Notes: generated by a model not told the origin, from the sequence alone. A stretch of DNA of 64,000 nt from Mycteria americana (GCF_035582795.1 NC_134368.1:496001-560000), one strand, 5' to 3'. Positions 23,501-36,660 are shown, numbered from the stretch's first letter. A program made the numbers and translations.

Positions 23501-26379
23501 ACTGAACAATGATGTTTTCTGTCACCTTTAACACCAGGACTCCCTTTCCTTACTGTAATTACAGTTTCAGCTGCGTAACCGATATCGCAGCAGACAACCC
23601 CACGTTTGCTGCCTTTGAAGTGACAGAACTCGTGGGTTAGAAGACGGAACTACTAACTCCTGACTTCCTCCTCGAGTTCTGACGCTGCTGCCCGAGAGCA
23701 GGGCTCATCACAGATTAGGAAGGAGGTCAGAAGGACATAAAGGGTCTGGGACAGCCGGGCAACGACAGCCCTGCGGCCATGTTCCCGACAGGAGCAGCGA
23801 GGATGGCCCGTGTCCTCCCTGTCACCGGCCCGGACAGCATCAGTGCTTGCTGCTGCCTCAGCAGAGGGAGGAGGACTGAGCGGGCGATGGACCCAGCCTC
23901 TGCTGGCTCCAGGACACAGTCCCAGGCTGGGAATATTTTCACACCGAAGAACGAGACAGTTTGCAAGACTGCTGCTCAGGCTGAACCTATTTATGGAAAG
24001 GGTGGGATCCCAGGGTTTTCACAACCGGCTCTCCTCTGCACCGGAGGAGACAGACAGGTTGGTCCCGGAGGGTCTCTGGATCAGCAGCATCTTTAGCCAA
24101 CTCTGCAGCTGCTGCTCCTCCCTCCTCCGTCCACCCCGTCCCACCGAGGGGCGGGAGCCGTTACCTTGAACACCTCCTTGACGGCGTGCATGAGCTCCGG
24201 GCCCACTCCGTCTCCGGGCAGCATGGTGACCTGGAACGTGCTCTCAGACTTTGCATTTTCTGACTGCACAGAAGGCAAAGAACAGTCAGACCGTCTGCTG
24301 CACCCCAGAGCCTAATCCCAACGCGACCCCTAACCTGCCAGCAGCGAACTACAAGGAGGTTACTTACAACCTGAAGAATACCCGCACCCCTAGCACAGTT
24401 TTTAGTAACAAAAGTTTACTGCAGTACTAACAGCGAGCATTAAGTTAGAGAGGTCCCGCTCCTGTGTCGTTATGAACACGCCGTGCAGCAGAGACACCCG
24501 ATATCCCGCGACCCACTGGCAACTGAAGACCCTTTCCTCAAGCAGCATTTCCAGGTACGGTCTCTCCCTCTGTACAGCAGAAATCCTTACTGGGAGCTAA
24601 GAGCACAATCTCACGTTATTAAGTTTTCCCTCGTTTCTACTTCACGTCCTCGGGGTCTCCTAAGCCTTCCTGTGCAACAGTCTCCTCTTCCTCTTGTATT
24701 CACATTGCCTCGCAGATTTTCGTTGAGCATGCCTTTTTTTTTGGTCCTGAAGACAGAATCAGTCTCAAAGATAATTCTTGAGACCTTCCACAGGAATCCA
24801 CCTCCAAATCAATGCTGCCTGCTCCCCCACCGCAGCTGCCTCCTATTTTCACACAGTCCTTTTACTAATCCCCATCTTCTTTCGCAAGTAATTCCCTGTA
24901 CAGAGCTGACCTCCAGGCAAGAGATTTCACAGAACCAGCCTCAGGGACTAGAGAGTCACAGTCAGAGACGGGAACCGCGCCCAACAGTTTCATCGGACAA
25001 CAAAAGGAGTAAACAAGCAGCAACGCCGTAGGACGTGGGAAAAGCACGTGTGTCAGGGACACGAAGCGTAGGCAAACGGCGATCACGGAAAGGCGAAATG
25101 AAAGAGCACGTGGGAAAAGAAAGACAAGATAGCCTTTACTTTTGATTTTTAATATCTCAGAATCAAGTTCCAGGGCAGAAAACCTCGCCTACCTAAATTT
25201 CAAGCAGAAGCAAAGCATCTGCAGAGGGAACGGCGGCACGGGCCCCAGCTCAAGGTCAAACGAGCAGTCTCAGGGCTGAGCCTTTCCCTTCAGTGTCTTA
25301 AACAATACCGTAAGGCGCCTTCGCTTACTAAGGGGAACTCACCATCCTGTCGGTCTGAACGCGACGAACACGACGCCAATTTGCTACCTGGCACTTCGGT
25401 TGTTTCTTCCACCCTTAGTCCCACAGAAAACAACTCGTCTCTCCATCGCAACTCTTATCTCCTGACCACAGAGTCTGAATAACGCTTGGGTGTGCTAAGC
25501 TACCGCTCGCTCTTACCTTACTCAATCCCTAATAATTATTGCGTTATTTCCTGTATTATTTATGTTAACTACTACAGGTAGCTACGGTAAACTTAGGACT
25601 AAGTAGGAAGGGCTGGATCAAACGGATTTTCACTACTGCAATCAATGCTGCACTCCGGCTACTGGTTTTAGCTGTAGCAGCAGAAAAACACTCGCCATCG
25701 CAACCCTGCCGGCAACCCCTGCACACAGGGGAGGCCGAGCCGGGGGCCGGAGAGGAACCTCCGAGGAAGGAGGGGGGAGGCCGGAGGACACGCCGCCCCG
25801 AGAGCAGGAAAAGCTGCTTCCGCCGAGCGGAGCCTGCCGGGGAGCGCTTCCACCGCCCGGGGGCTGCCGCTGCCCGCCCCTCGCTCTCCCCCCTTCCCCT
25901 GCCCCCCACGGCAGCTCCGCGCCCTGCCGCGAGGGCTGGGGGCTCACCGCGCTCGGGGGGGGCCCGGGGGCGCCGGGAGCCCCGCTCTCACCTTGGCCCG
26001 CGGGATCTGCTGGAGGGCGGCGGGGGCACGCAGGCCCCTCCAGGCCCCGAGGCTCTGGGCGCGCAGGAGGCCCTGGGGCAGAGGCAAGGGGACGGTCAGA
26101 CAGCCCAGCCCGGACGGGCCCCCACCCACCCCGAACCCAGGCCGACCCTTGCTCCGGGCTGAGCCCCCCCGGCCCGGCCCGGCCCGGCCCGGCCCCGCAG
26201 CCCCCAGCCCGAAGCCCCCGCCCCGGTCTGTGCCGACCAGCCCCAGCCCACACCGACCCTTCACCCCTCAAGCCCACCCCCCCCCACCCGGTTTGACGCC
26301 CCCAGCCCGGACTGACCCCCCCAGCCCGACCCCCGCCCCTCACCCGGGCCGCCGCCCGCCCCACGCTGAGCGCCGCCAT
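17498..26379 (-). CDS. IDH3B: Isocitrate dehydrogenase 3 (NAD+) subunit beta, complete, two alternative last exons
   Basis: Beta subunit of the mitochondrial NAD-dependent isocitrate dehydrogenase of the TCA cycle. Exons (high to low): 26379-26344, 26072-25992, 24263-24165, 23315-23195, 22756-22696, 22185-22053, 21761-21628, 21183-21081, 20375-20229, 20109-20015, 19895-19835, then either 19427-19338 or 17575-17498. The N-terminus [12 protein letters not shown] plus the following Arg/Ala-rich residues look like a mitochondrial targeting peptide. Family landmarks: [94 protein letters not shown] and [20 protein letters not shown]. The two products are 386 aa (proximal exon) and 382 aa (distal exon), close to the human isoforms. 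VPS16 ends about 400 bp upstream of the start. Confidence 0.97.
18329..18334 (-). terminator. IDH3B: IDH3B proximal-isoform poly(A) signal
   Basis: AATAAA on the - strand about 1 kb after the proximal stop codon at 19338. A second AATAAA at 18876-18871 could give a shorter 3' UTR. Confidence 0.6.
19338..19427 (-). CDS. IDH3B: IDH3B proximal alternative terminal exon
   Basis: Encodes [20 protein letters not shown] then DNLHPHYGA and stop, phase 0 after the exon ending at 19835. It corresponds to the mammalian isoform ending in the GGYSTTTDFIKSVI type. Its own poly(A) signals (AATAAA on the - strand) lie at 18876-18871 and 18334-18329. Confidence 0.9.
   Translation of the reverse strand, partial: VRTRDLGGYSTTSDFVKSVIDNLHPHYGA
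20598..20858 (+). mobile_element. CR1 LINE 3' end fragment
   Basis: About 260 bp in the IDH3B intron between exons 20375-20229 and 21183-21081. Contains gagttgcgccaggggaggtt, aacaggctgcccagg, ggttggactcgacgatctta and ccaacctaaataattctgtg, the hallmark of avian CR1 3' tails ending in repeats of an ATTCTGTGA-type 8-mer. A 5'-truncated copy. Confidence 0.93.
22322..22358. repeat. TATC/TGTC tetranucleotide microsatellite
   Basis: About nine tetranucleotides (tatctatctgtctgtctgtc and onwards) in the IDH3B intron between exons 22185-22053 and 22756-22696. Confidence 0.9.
24264..25991. other. Large IDH3B intron 2, lower GC, nothing recognised
   Basis: This 1.7-kb intron is noticeably less GC-rich than the rest of the window. 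I see no coding exon, RNA gene or clear transposon in it. Confidence 0.6.
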
Positions 26380-26794
26380 TTCGCCGCCCCACAATGCACC
26401 GCGGCTGCGGCACGGCGGGAGCAGGTGGGGCGCAAGGGGCGGGGCCGAGGCGAGCCCTGCAGCGCCCCCTGGCGGGCGGGCGGGCGGGGCACGGAGGGGA
26501 CTCCCCCCCGCCCCCCCCCCCCCCCAAGGGTCCCAGAGACCCCCAGGTCCCCCCAGCGCTCGCCCAGGGCACCCTGGGGCCACCCAGGGATCCCCCCCCG
26601 CCCTTCCAGAGCTCCCCAGGCCCCCTCCGGGCCCCCAGCACCCCCCGAACGCCCTGCAGCCCCCCCGGTAACCCTGCCCCGGGCCGGTGTCCCCGGGAGC
26701 CCCGCGGCCCCTCGCTGGGGTGCCCAGCAGGCTGGGGGTGCCAAGGGGGGTGCCCAGCATTTCCCACCAGGAGACAGGACGGCGAGCTCCGCTC

Positions 26795-26800
26795 TTTATT
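26795..26800 (-). terminator. VPS16: VPS16 poly(A) signal
   Basis: AATAAA on the - strand (tttatt on +) about 310 bp after the VPS16 stop. The IDH3B start codon lies only about 420 bp downstream, so the IDH3B promoter fits in this short GC-rich interval, which includes a poly-C run at 26508-26525. Confidence 0.85.
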
Positions 26801-27111
26801 GAACAAGAAGGGAGAGGGCGGGGGGCCCCCCCTGCCCTCCGCGGGGTGGGGGCCGCGCAGGCACGGGGGGTCCCACCGCTGTACTTCACAGCCAGCGAGA
26901 AAGACCCCGGCCGCGGGGCAGCTGCGAGCTGGCGCAGGACACGGACCCCTTCTGCCACCCTGCCCTCGTCCCCGGGCACAGACACCCCGCAGCAAGGGGG
27001 AGGCGGGGGGGGCCGGGGGGAGCAGCGAGCCTGGGCTGGGGGGGACAGGGCTGAGAAGCCCGGAGTGGCCCCAGTGGCAGGACGGGGGGCTGGAGCCCCC
27101 CCGCAGTGGGC

Positions 27112-30100
27112 TCACTTCTTCAGGAGCTGGGCTCGGGCCCGGTTCAGCTTCTCGGCCACGGCGGCGTCGGTGCTGGCGGTGCACTTGGACAGGACGAAGT
27201 TCATCTCCGTCTCGTTCTTGTGCTCGATGGCAGCGTCGGCCGCCTGGTCCAGGTCCCTGCGGCAGAGCGGGGAGCTGGGGGGGCGTGCGGGGGCCCAGGG
27301 TGCCCCGCCAGCACCACCCACCTGCTCCTGGGGGTCTCACCCACCCCCTGAGCCCCCCGAGCCCCCAGCCGCGCTGCACAGGGCACCAGCCGCTCCCACG
27401 GGCTCCGACCCTTCCCCGCGCACCCCCAGCCGCCCCCGGGCTGGGGCCAAGCCGACGCACCCCACCAGGACGAAGGCCTTGACGCGCTGCTCGGGGGTCA
27501 CGCGGGGCGCGTACTTCTTGGCCTCGTAGCGGTTGTGGTGCTTCACCGAGATCTCCACAAAGGGCTGGGGAGGAGAGGAGGGGGGCGGGAGCGCGGGGGG
27601 GCTGGCGGCTGGGACCTCCCGGCTCCCAGCTTCAGCCCTTGCCCCACGCCAGCCTGCCTGGGCTGCTCCACGCAGTGCCCTCCTGCTGCCCCACGGTGTG
27701 GCCCAGCCCCACAGCCACCCACGGGGCAGGGCTGGCCCCCCTCCGGCAGGGAAATCTCTTACCAGGTACCCGATGGGCGACTTCTTGCTCTTGGAGAACT
27801 TCTCCATCTCCTCCCAGTCCCCGCGGGTGGCCAGGGCGCTGATCTTCAGCCACCAGTACCTGGAGACGCAGGTCAAGCCGGCTCCTGGAGCTGCTGGTGC
27901 CCCGCAGCCCCCCGACCCCAGCCCCACGGCACGGTTCCTGCCTAGGCTGAGCCCCCGGGGCTGCACCAAGGAGCCCCCCCCCAGGACCGACCTCTTGTCC
28001 GGGATCTTGAACTCCCGGTAGAGCTGCTCAGCTCGCTTGTGGTGGCCATCCAGGATGAGGTTGGAGACGGTGTCGTGCAGCGAGAGGTCAAGATAGGGCT
28101 TGTCAAAGTCCTCCTGGAGGTGTCGCTGGAGCCGCAGGAGCTTGATCTGATCCTCTGTCACCTGGGGAGCAGAGTGCCAGCCTAAAGGGTCCCCCTCCCG
28201 GCTCTGCCCGTGGGGCCCAGAGGGTCCCTGCGCCAGCAAGTGACGGCAGCAGCCCACCCCACCGTGGTGGCGGAGGAGGGGAGGGGGACCTGTGGTGCCA
28301 CGCCAAGCGGAGGTGGCCCCGTGCCCGCCAGCGATGCCCAGCTCTGCTCCTGCCCAGCCCCAGGAGAGCGGGAGCCCCCCCGGCACCTCCCCGGCCCCAC
28401 GGCTGCGCTCACCTTGGCCGCAAACTCGTTCTTGGCTTTGTAGTACTCGTCCAGGGCGTTCTGCAGAGCTCCTACTCGCCCTTCGATGCGCTGAGGACAG
28501 AGAGCACGGCCACCTCACCCCCTGCCAGCACGGACAGCGTGCTGCGGGGACGGGGCAGCACCCTCAGAGCCCCCCAGGTGGGGCAGGAGGGGTGCCTGGT
28601 GCCGAGGCACGGCCAAGGCGAAGCTCCGGCTCTGCGAGGCCTTGCTTTGATCCCCAGAGAGGGGCAGAGGGCCCTGGCCTCCCAGCACACGCAGGGCAGG
28701 TTGGGCACCCGCTAGCACAGAGCCCCGAGGGGACGACGGCCCTGGGACACGAGTCGGGGAGCTCCCTTCCCACACCCGGAGCCCGCCAGCCCTTCCTCCC
28801 CTCTCCTCCTCCCGCCGCCGGGCACAGACCTTCTCCGAGTAGCTGGAGTGGACGTGGAAGTTGCCGAGCTCCTGGTGATTGTCGTCCTGGTTATACAGGT
28901 CCTTCAGCGTCTCCCGCTCCTGGTGCTTGCAGAACTGGGGAGCAACGGGGGGGTTAGGGCACACGGGGACGGACGCCGCGGAGGCTCCTGGGGGCCGGGC
29001 GTGCGGTGGCAGCTCCTACCTGGCGGTACAGGCTCAGGGCCACCGGCTGGTTCTGCAGCGTCATGAAGAAGGTGCCGCGATTCAGCTCATTCTTCAGGTG
29101 GAGCACGACGGTGTAGACTGGGGCAGACAGCGTGGTTCAGGAGGGGGGGACAGGTCCCTGTGCCCGGCCTGGCTGGCCCCAGGGAGCAGCACCGGGAGGG
29201 GAGCGAGGGGACGTCCAGGCGCAGGGCAGAGCCCTGTGCTGAGGGCGAGCACCGCTCTGAGGGCTCGAGCAGCTCCCGCCACCCTCACCCCACAAGGCAC
29301 AGCCCATGAACAGGCTCCCCCAGACCCCAAATCCCTCCCCTCCTCTGCAGAGCCCCTCCTCTGCCCAGCCCCGACCCCTACCCAGGTCGGTGTCCCCGCT
29401 CTCGATGGCTTTGCTGAGGGCCAGCTTGCTCCGCTTCATCTTCAGCAGCAGTGGGACCTGCTCCCCGGAGCGCGGCTCGTACTCCAGCAGCTGGAGGTGG
29501 CAGAGGGGTCGTCAGCGCGCGGCCGCCACGTGCGGCACCCCCCCAGCCATCCCACCACGGCCCCAGCCAAGAGACCTTGATGGCCAGCTCCGTCCTGCCG
29601 CAGTCGTAAGCCCGGGCAGCGATCTCCGAGTAGGAGATGCCCGGCGTGTCACCCAGCTTCTGGTTGATGGCGTGGGCCACCTCCTCATCGGACTTGTCCT
29701 TCTGCTGCACCTGCAAGGGCGCGAGCAGAGAGGTCTCCGCACCGTCCCCGACGGGCAGAGCCCTCCAAGCTGCCGCCTTACCTTGTAGCAGGCCCAGTGG
29801 GCCAGGATGCGGCTGACGCCCTGGATCTCCGAGAGGCGCAGGTACTCGCAGATCCTGATGGCCAGGGGGTAGAGCCGCCGCAGGACCAGCCTGGCGTGGC
29901 ACACGGGGGGTCAGCGGCACGGCCCCGCACGGGTCCGAGGAGTTGGGCATCTCGGCCGGCCTCGCGGGGGGCCCTGAGCTCACTCGGCGCCCGGCCGGGG
30001 GGACAGAGACCGCGGGGACGGGGACTGCAGCGTGGCCGGACGCCGCCTCGGCCCAGGCTGCTGAGGGACGGGGCTGTCATGCCCAGCTCACGGGGACCCT

Positions 30101-33100
30101 TACCTGTCCAGCAGGACCTCGATGGTGAGCCGCTTGTATCTGTGGGGACAGTCAAGGGACCACAAAACCCCACGGAGCCCAGGCCCCCTCCTGGCAGCAC
30201 CCCCGAGCCGGCTGGGCCAGCCCCGGCGCGTACGGCGGCAGGGCCAGCTCTGCGGGGTGCGATGAGCGTAGGGGTCTCAGCTACGAGGCGGCCGCCCCAG
30301 CAGGGCCCCGAGCCCCCAACAGCACCGATCCTGCCTGGGCCAGACCCCGCACCCGCCCCAGGGTCCCGGCTCATGCACTGTCCCATGGAGGATACTGGGT
30401 GAAGGTGAGGGGGATGCCGATCTGGTAGTCCCGGATGGCGTTGAGCACCCGCAGATCCTGGCACATGCGCACGAAGCTCTCCGGGGGGAACTTGTCGATG
30501 AAGCACTTCCCGAAGGAGGCTGCCTGCGGGAAGAGGCGTGCGGCGCTGGGGCCGTGCCGGCCATGGCACGACCGCCAGCCGGGAGGGAGATGCTTTTGGC
30601 CGCAGCCAAAGCCTCCCTGCGCCTCGCTCACCCTCAGCAGCGACTTCTGGGTGTCCGGCTCGTGCTCATAGCCGGCCGCCTCGATGCACTGGCTCACCGC
30701 CTCCGGGAGCAGCTTCTGGTCCTTGATCTCCCGCAGGTACTCGTCTGCCTTCTGGCTCTCCTTCTGCAAGGGAGCACAGCCCATGGGGAGAGCGGTGGGG
30801 TGCTCACCGGCCAGGGTGAGCCCTGGGAGCCCCAGCACCCCGGGGACTGGGGGCCAAGGGAGCCCTCGTCCCCAGCGGGGACCTCTGGGATCTCCCCCTT
30901 CCCATCACCGCAGCATAACGCTGGCAGCGGTTTGCACCGGAGCCACCCCAACCTTCCCGGGGCAGGCAGGACCCGGAGCGGGGCAGCGGGCCGTACCTCG
31001 TACTCCTTCTGCGCCTCCAGCAGAAGTGCCCCGGGGGCCATGGAGGCGATCTTGAAGATCTCCTGGCTGGCCTCTGCAGAGAGGGGAAAAAAAACCGTGT
31101 GAGAGAAGTGCCCCAGCCCAGGCACATCACCTGCACCCGCTGCAACCTGCTCCCCACCCTCCCTGCCCGCAGCTCTGGGACCCCAGGAGAGCCCGTGCCG
31201 GCACCGTCCTTCGGCAGGGCTGAGCTGTGTCTACGGGCAGCTCGGGGCCGCTCTTCCAGCCCTGGCGACTGCAGCCCCCAGTAAACGCCAAGCCAAGGGT
31301 CCAACAGACGGAGGCAGGGGCGGCTGCCAGGACACGTGGGTCCCGAGGAGCTATATTCCCCCACCCAGAGCCGCGGCAGCTCCCGGGCAGCTCCCCTCTG
31401 GAAGCGCGTCGGCGGCAGCAGTGCAGGAGGTGAGGAACAGGCGTGCCGAGCTGTGCCAGGCCTCAGCTCAAAGCGCAGGGGCTCCGGCGAGGCGGCAGCC
31501 TGCGGCCCCGCTCAGGACACAGGGACACGGCAGAGCTGGCAAAGCAGGGGACCAGAACCGGCGCGGTGCCGGGGAAGGAGGGAGCCCAGGGCCAGGCGAG
31601 GGACTGGGTTCAGAGCCCTGCGCTAGACAGCTGGGGGGGCTCAGGGCACGGCTCTACTCCGCTGTGGGGCTCTTGCCGCCTCCTGAGCCTCCAGAAAGGG
31701 CTGGGGAGGCCGGACCCCCGCACACAGAGCGGGGCACAGTCACGGGTCGCATCCTGGGCGCCGAGCAGCGCAGGAGAGACCTGCCTGCCCGGGCGCAGGG
31801 GGTCCCGCTCAACCTCGCCGCCCGGTGCCGTCTCACCTGGGATCTCGTGCAGGAACTCGTGGGAGGTGCGAGACAAGATCCGGACCCCGTCCAGCTCCGG
31901 CACCAGGTAGGAGTCCTCATCCAGGACAAACCTGCGCTCCCTGCTAAGGGCTCGCGGGAAGAAAGCGGCTCCGGGGGCAGCCCAGCCCTGCTGAGGGCCA
32001 GCCCCAGCGATGCCAAGGAGCGACCCCCTGGAGCCCCGTCCCCCCTCGGCTCGCACCCCCCCTTTCCACGGAGAGGCAGCAGGGCATGGGATCGGCACGT
32101 GGGAGGGCCAGGGATCCCCCCCACCCACGGCAGCCCTCGCCCCTGGGGAACTGGGACTGGACCTCGGCAGGGACGGCGCTCCTAGCCACGGGGGCTTCGG
32201 TGGCTCCCAGCACCAGCGCTGCTCTCGGAGCTGACGGGGAGCGGGATCCCCTCAGCAGGAAGGCTTGGGGCAGGGGGGCAGGGGCTGGGGGGGCAGGCGG
32301 GAGGGCTTTTCACTGCTGTACAGGACCAGGTTAGCCAGGGCCGGGCAGGGGAGACTGTGACAAGAACGCAGAGGAGAGGAACAAGTTCAGCCTCCTCTGG
32401 CTGTCCCGGGGGGCTGCTGACACCACTGCTGTTCCTGGAGCCCCCCCCACCCATGACACAGACGGCGGTGGCCCAAGGAGGGCCCACGGAGGCCTGCAGT
32501 TTGGGCCGGCCTTCGGATATGACACCTCTTCCCAAAGGATACTGGATGCACTCCGTGGAGTTCCCCACCACCATCAGCTGCCGGTCCCAGGCCACCACCA
32601 CGGCACGCTGCCGGCTCCGGGGACGCATGCACCTGCCAGGGAGCCCCAGCCCCGGCTCAACCCCGGCCCGGCTGCAGCCCCCCACGCCTGGAGCGGGGAC
32701 GCGAGAGGGTCCCGCTCGCCCCGGGAGGCAGCGGGGTGGCCGCAGAGCCGAGCGGACCCCGGCAAAGGCTCAGGGTACGGGGGGAGCGCAGGCGGGCACG
32801 GCCGGGGGCAGAGGGGGCTGGCGGGGAGACCACTCACCAAACCATCTGCTTGGGCGCGGATCGGATGCTGCTGGTGAACTCGCAGAGCTTCTCCTGCGGC
32901 AGGAGAGAGCTGGGTCAGGGGGACAGAGGCACAGGGACGGGCGGCATCGCCTGCGCTGCCGGGGCCGCGCGCCGAGGGCAGCTGCCGGTGGATGAGCAGC
33001 ACAGACCAGGCTGGGCACCGGGAGCGCGGGTGCCACACCGTGAGCGGGTCCTGCGGGAGCACCCGGCCCCGTCTCTAGCTCTGGAAGCAGCCAGGGCTGC

Positions 33101-36100
33101 GGCTGACGCAGCCGAAGGGCGAGGATGCTGTGTGAGCACTTAAACCGAGTGTGAGAAACATCCCTCCGTTGCTGCGGCACACAGCCTGCCTGCACGTAGA
33201 GCGAGAAGCTGCTCGTGCTCAACTGAGACCCGGTGAGCGAACGAAGGCGGAAGGAGAAGGATTGGTCTCGGAGGGCATGGAAGGCACCCAGCACCTCACC
33301 AGCACGAGCCCCGCAACGCGGGGGAGTTTGCAGGGCAGAATCAAGACTCGCAAGCAAGGCCCCTACACCAAAGTGACCACGTCGGCAGTGGTGATAAGGC
33401 TGTGGCTACCCAAGAAACAGTTCTAGAACCACCGAGTTTGGGTATGGCTGTAACACAACTGTGGCTGATAGGGAAAAAGTAACTAGTGGTGGGCTGTTTA
33501 TCTGGGGAGGGTTTGGACAGAGAAAGGGAGGTGCGAGATCAGCAAAAAGGTAGGTTTGGAAATAGAAAGAGTGGGGAGTAAGGTATAAAATCAGGCGAAG
33601 AGCAAAAGAGATCCCCCGAGGATCCAGGAGCGCAGATGCCTGCGGGCAGCAGCGAGGCTGCCCTGCAGACCCGCGTCCACGGGGACCCCGAGGGAACCTG
33701 CGTGGACACCGCACCCCGCCGGATCTGTCTGCCAGACGGGAAGAGAAGGGGTGAGCTGAGACTCTAATGCCCCGCGACGGGGAGGGAGGGGAGACGCTCA
33801 CCTTCAGCGTGGCCAGCCCCATCCAGATGTAGCCGGTGTCGGTGAAGAGTGCCAGGCAGCGGTAGTTGAAAGACACGGCCATCTGCAGATAGGCGCCGGC
33901 GGAGGGGCTCATTCCAGGGGGGGTCTGGGACAGGGAAAGGGAGAGGGTCACTCCCGGGGGGCACGGGACATGCCACACACCGGCACCAACGCTGCGTAAG
34001 GGGCTGAGGACTGGTCGGAGCGAGGGCATCCCTTCCCACCCCGCGCCTGCTCAACCCTCAGCCCTTTGCCCCTGCCCAGGACGGGGCCGGGTGTCCCTGC
34101 TGTACACGCCTGCCCGTGGGACGGGGGACGGACGGACCCGCCAGCAAGGTGGCAGCTGGAGAGCAGCCCGTGGGACAGCGGGGGACAGGGGAAGGACCTG
34201 CCAGTGCGTGCGGGGGCTGCAGACCGCCCTGCTCCCCGTGGACACCCGCCACAGCTCGCTCACCACCACGGAGCAGGAGGTGTTGTCCAGGAGGTAGAGG
34301 TCTTGTCCGACCGCCAGCAGGACGATGGTGACTCTGTCCTGGGACAGCACGGCCCAGCAGGAGGGTGGCTTCTGCAGACCTGCCGGGCACCAGCGTCAGG
34401 CTCCCGCGCCCGGCCGGAGCCGAGGGCAGCGGGGAGGGGACGCACCGGGAACCTCGGGCATCCTGCGCAGCTTCAGGTCGTCGATGTTGGTGGTGAGGGA
34501 GAAGCGGTGTGCCCCGGTGAGGATGGCCACGCCGGTGCCGTACTCCGTGTGAAAGACCTTCGCCTCCAGCACGTGGTTCTGCAGCACCTCCTGTGCCACC
34601 GAGAGAGAGCTGGGCCAGGCCGGGGCAGCCGGGGCTCGGCACCGCGCTGCCGCCGCTCCGGGAACGAAACCGCCCCGGGGAGGAGCGAGCCCAGCCCTGT
34701 GCTGTGCTGCTGGCCGGTGCCCCAGCTCAGACAGGCCGCGCTCCTGCAGTGAAGAGGGGATCGTTCTGGCCCCAGGGGCCATGGGGACGGCTGCCAGCTC
34801 ATTCCCAAAGGCAGGCAGCCCTGCAGGGAGGCTGGGAGAGCCCCAGGCTCCCCACTGTGCCCCACGGGGCTGGGGGGATGCTCAGTGCGGCCTCACAACG
34901 TTTCACTTCTCTGTCGCACAAACCCAACCCCGGGCATCTCTCGAGTTCCCGGTCCTGCCCCACTCACGTTGCCCATGCTGAAGTGGCGCTTGAACTCGCA
35001 GAAGAGGTTGTAGATGAGAACGGTGCCGTCCTCCTGGATGCACAGCAGGTCCTCGCTGGCCGTCCAGCCCAGCTGCACCAGCTGGCCGCTCTTCCACTGC
35101 GGGCAGGAGACACGTGAGCACGCCACGGGGCTGCTCACCTCCCGGCCGGCCCAGCCCCAGAGACGTCCCTCCAGGAGACGTACGTGAAACCAACGGCCAC
35201 AGCTGGGCATCCGCAGCTCCAGTGCCCTGGCTCCGCAGGGCCCGGCCCTCGCGGCAGCTCTCCCCATCCCTCCACGTCCTCGCTGCCCTGTGTCTGCCCC
35301 GGCCAGCGGGGAACGGAGGATGCTCCTGCGGCCCCAACGCTGCTGCTCCCATCCCCTTCTCCCAGGGCTGGGCAGCCTCCCTCTCCCTACAGCTCTCCCC
35401 GTTCCCCCCTCGCAGGCAGCACCACTCCCGAGCAGCTTCTCCAAAGCTTTCAGGGGGCTGCACGGAGCCATCGCCCCGGACAGCTTAGGGTGCCGAGGAC
35501 ACATGGCAGCATCCTGCTTCCCCACGGAGAGACCAGAGGGGCTGCCCAAGGGCACGCAAGCGAGTGGCACAGGCAGAGGTGACTGCCAGCCTCGCAGCCC
35601 AGTGATTCACCTGCAACAGCCAGCTGGAAACCCAGCCGGTGCCACCGGCGAGCCCTTTCCGTCCCCCTGCCCGTGGGCTTATCGCTGCGAGGGGCAGAGA
35701 GCTACAGCCTCCGGCGTCCTCCGAGGGGCGGCTGGGACTGTCCCAAGCTCCCTGGCACATCGCAGACCTCCAAGGAGCACCCGGGGCGCAGCTTAAAGGA
35801 GGGGGCGGCCGACCCCGGGGCGGCTCACCGGGATGCCGGCCAGGAGGAGCCCCGAGGCCGAGTAGATCTCCAGCAGCGGGCGGGCAGTGGGGGATTTCTC
35901 TTTCCGGGCGTTGTTCTTCAGCAGAGCTGCGGGCGGGATGGGACGCTCCGGCTGAGCCGCGGCCCCTCTGCCGTCACCGCGGGGGCCCGGGACGGCCCCC
36001 GTCCCGTGGCTCCCGCCCCAGCGCGGGGTCTCGGGGGGCCGGGGCCCGGCCCTACCTATGGGTCCCCCGTACGGGGCGGCTGCCACCAGGCAGTCCCGCA

Positions 36101-36443
36101 GGTCCTCCTTCAGGCTCCACTCCATGGCGTACAGCTCGAACCTCCTGCGGGTGACGGACAGACGGATGGACAGGCGGCAGAGCCAGGGACGGGGGGGGGG
36201 GGGCGAGGGACGGTGCCCACCCCCTGACCGGCCCCGGGACCCCCCAGCCAGCCCCAGGGCCCGCGACCAGCCCCGAGATCCCCCGAGCAGCCCCGGCCGG
36301 CCCCGGGGCCCACCCCACCGGCCCCAGGGACGGGGAGGGGCTGCCTCTGGCCGGTGCCGGGCCCGGGCCCGGGCCCGGGCCGCCCCTCACCGGTAGAAGG
36401 CCTCCTCGCCCAGCGGGTTCCAGTTGGCCGTGTAACAGTCCAT
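27112..36443 (-). CDS. VPS16: VPS16, core subunit of CORVET and HOPS tethering complexes, complete, 24 exons
   Basis: Class C Vps protein that binds VPS33A and is shared by the CORVET (early endosome) and HOPS (late endosome/lysosome) complexes. Exons: 36443-36391, 36144-36056, 35926-35829, 35096-34968, 34590-34446, 34379-34264, 33924-33802, 32893-32838, 32632-32543, 31931-31837, 31073-30997, 30763-30632, 30523-30396, 30139-30104, 29890-29782, 29710-29576, 29490-29382, 29117-29020, 28934-28830, 28490-28413, 28161-27992, 27859-27763, 27564-27461, 27256-27112. They join in frame to 838 aa; human is 839. Start [12 protein letters not shown]. The N-terminal half is the beta-propeller ([48 protein letters not shown]). 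The C-terminal half is the alpha-solenoid ([77 protein letters not shown]) ending RARAQLLKK. Confidence 0.98.
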
Positions 36444-36660
36444 GGTGCCGGGCCGGGCCGGGCCGGGCGCTGCCGGCGGCACGGCCTCTGCCTGCACTTC
36501 TGCCTGCGCTTCCGCCCGCCCCGCCCCGCCCCCCGTGACGCCGGCTTGGCCGCCGCCATCTTGAGTGAGGGCACGGGGAGAGGGGAAAGGGAACCGCCGC
36601 CATTTTCAGTGAGGGCACGGTGGTGCGGCGCCGCCGCCATCTTCAGTAAGGGCACGGCCA
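36444..36660 (-). promoter_or_regulatory. VPS16: VPS16 promoter with three tandem YY1-type modules
   Basis: Three copies of a roughly 45-bp module, each with gccgccatctt or gccgccatttt followed by (g/c)agt(g/a)agggcacgg, at about 36551-36577, 36594-36620 and 36631-36657. On the - strand these read AAGATGGCGGC, the YY1 core. CpG-rich and without TATA, as expected for a housekeeping promoter. Confidence 0.6.

Noticed and set aside
33400-33740. Possible solo LTR in a VPS16 intron: TG-initial segment with a TATA-like ggtataaaatc and a change of base composition
   Set aside because: No matching ends, target-site duplication or family could be established by eye, so it is not listed as an element.
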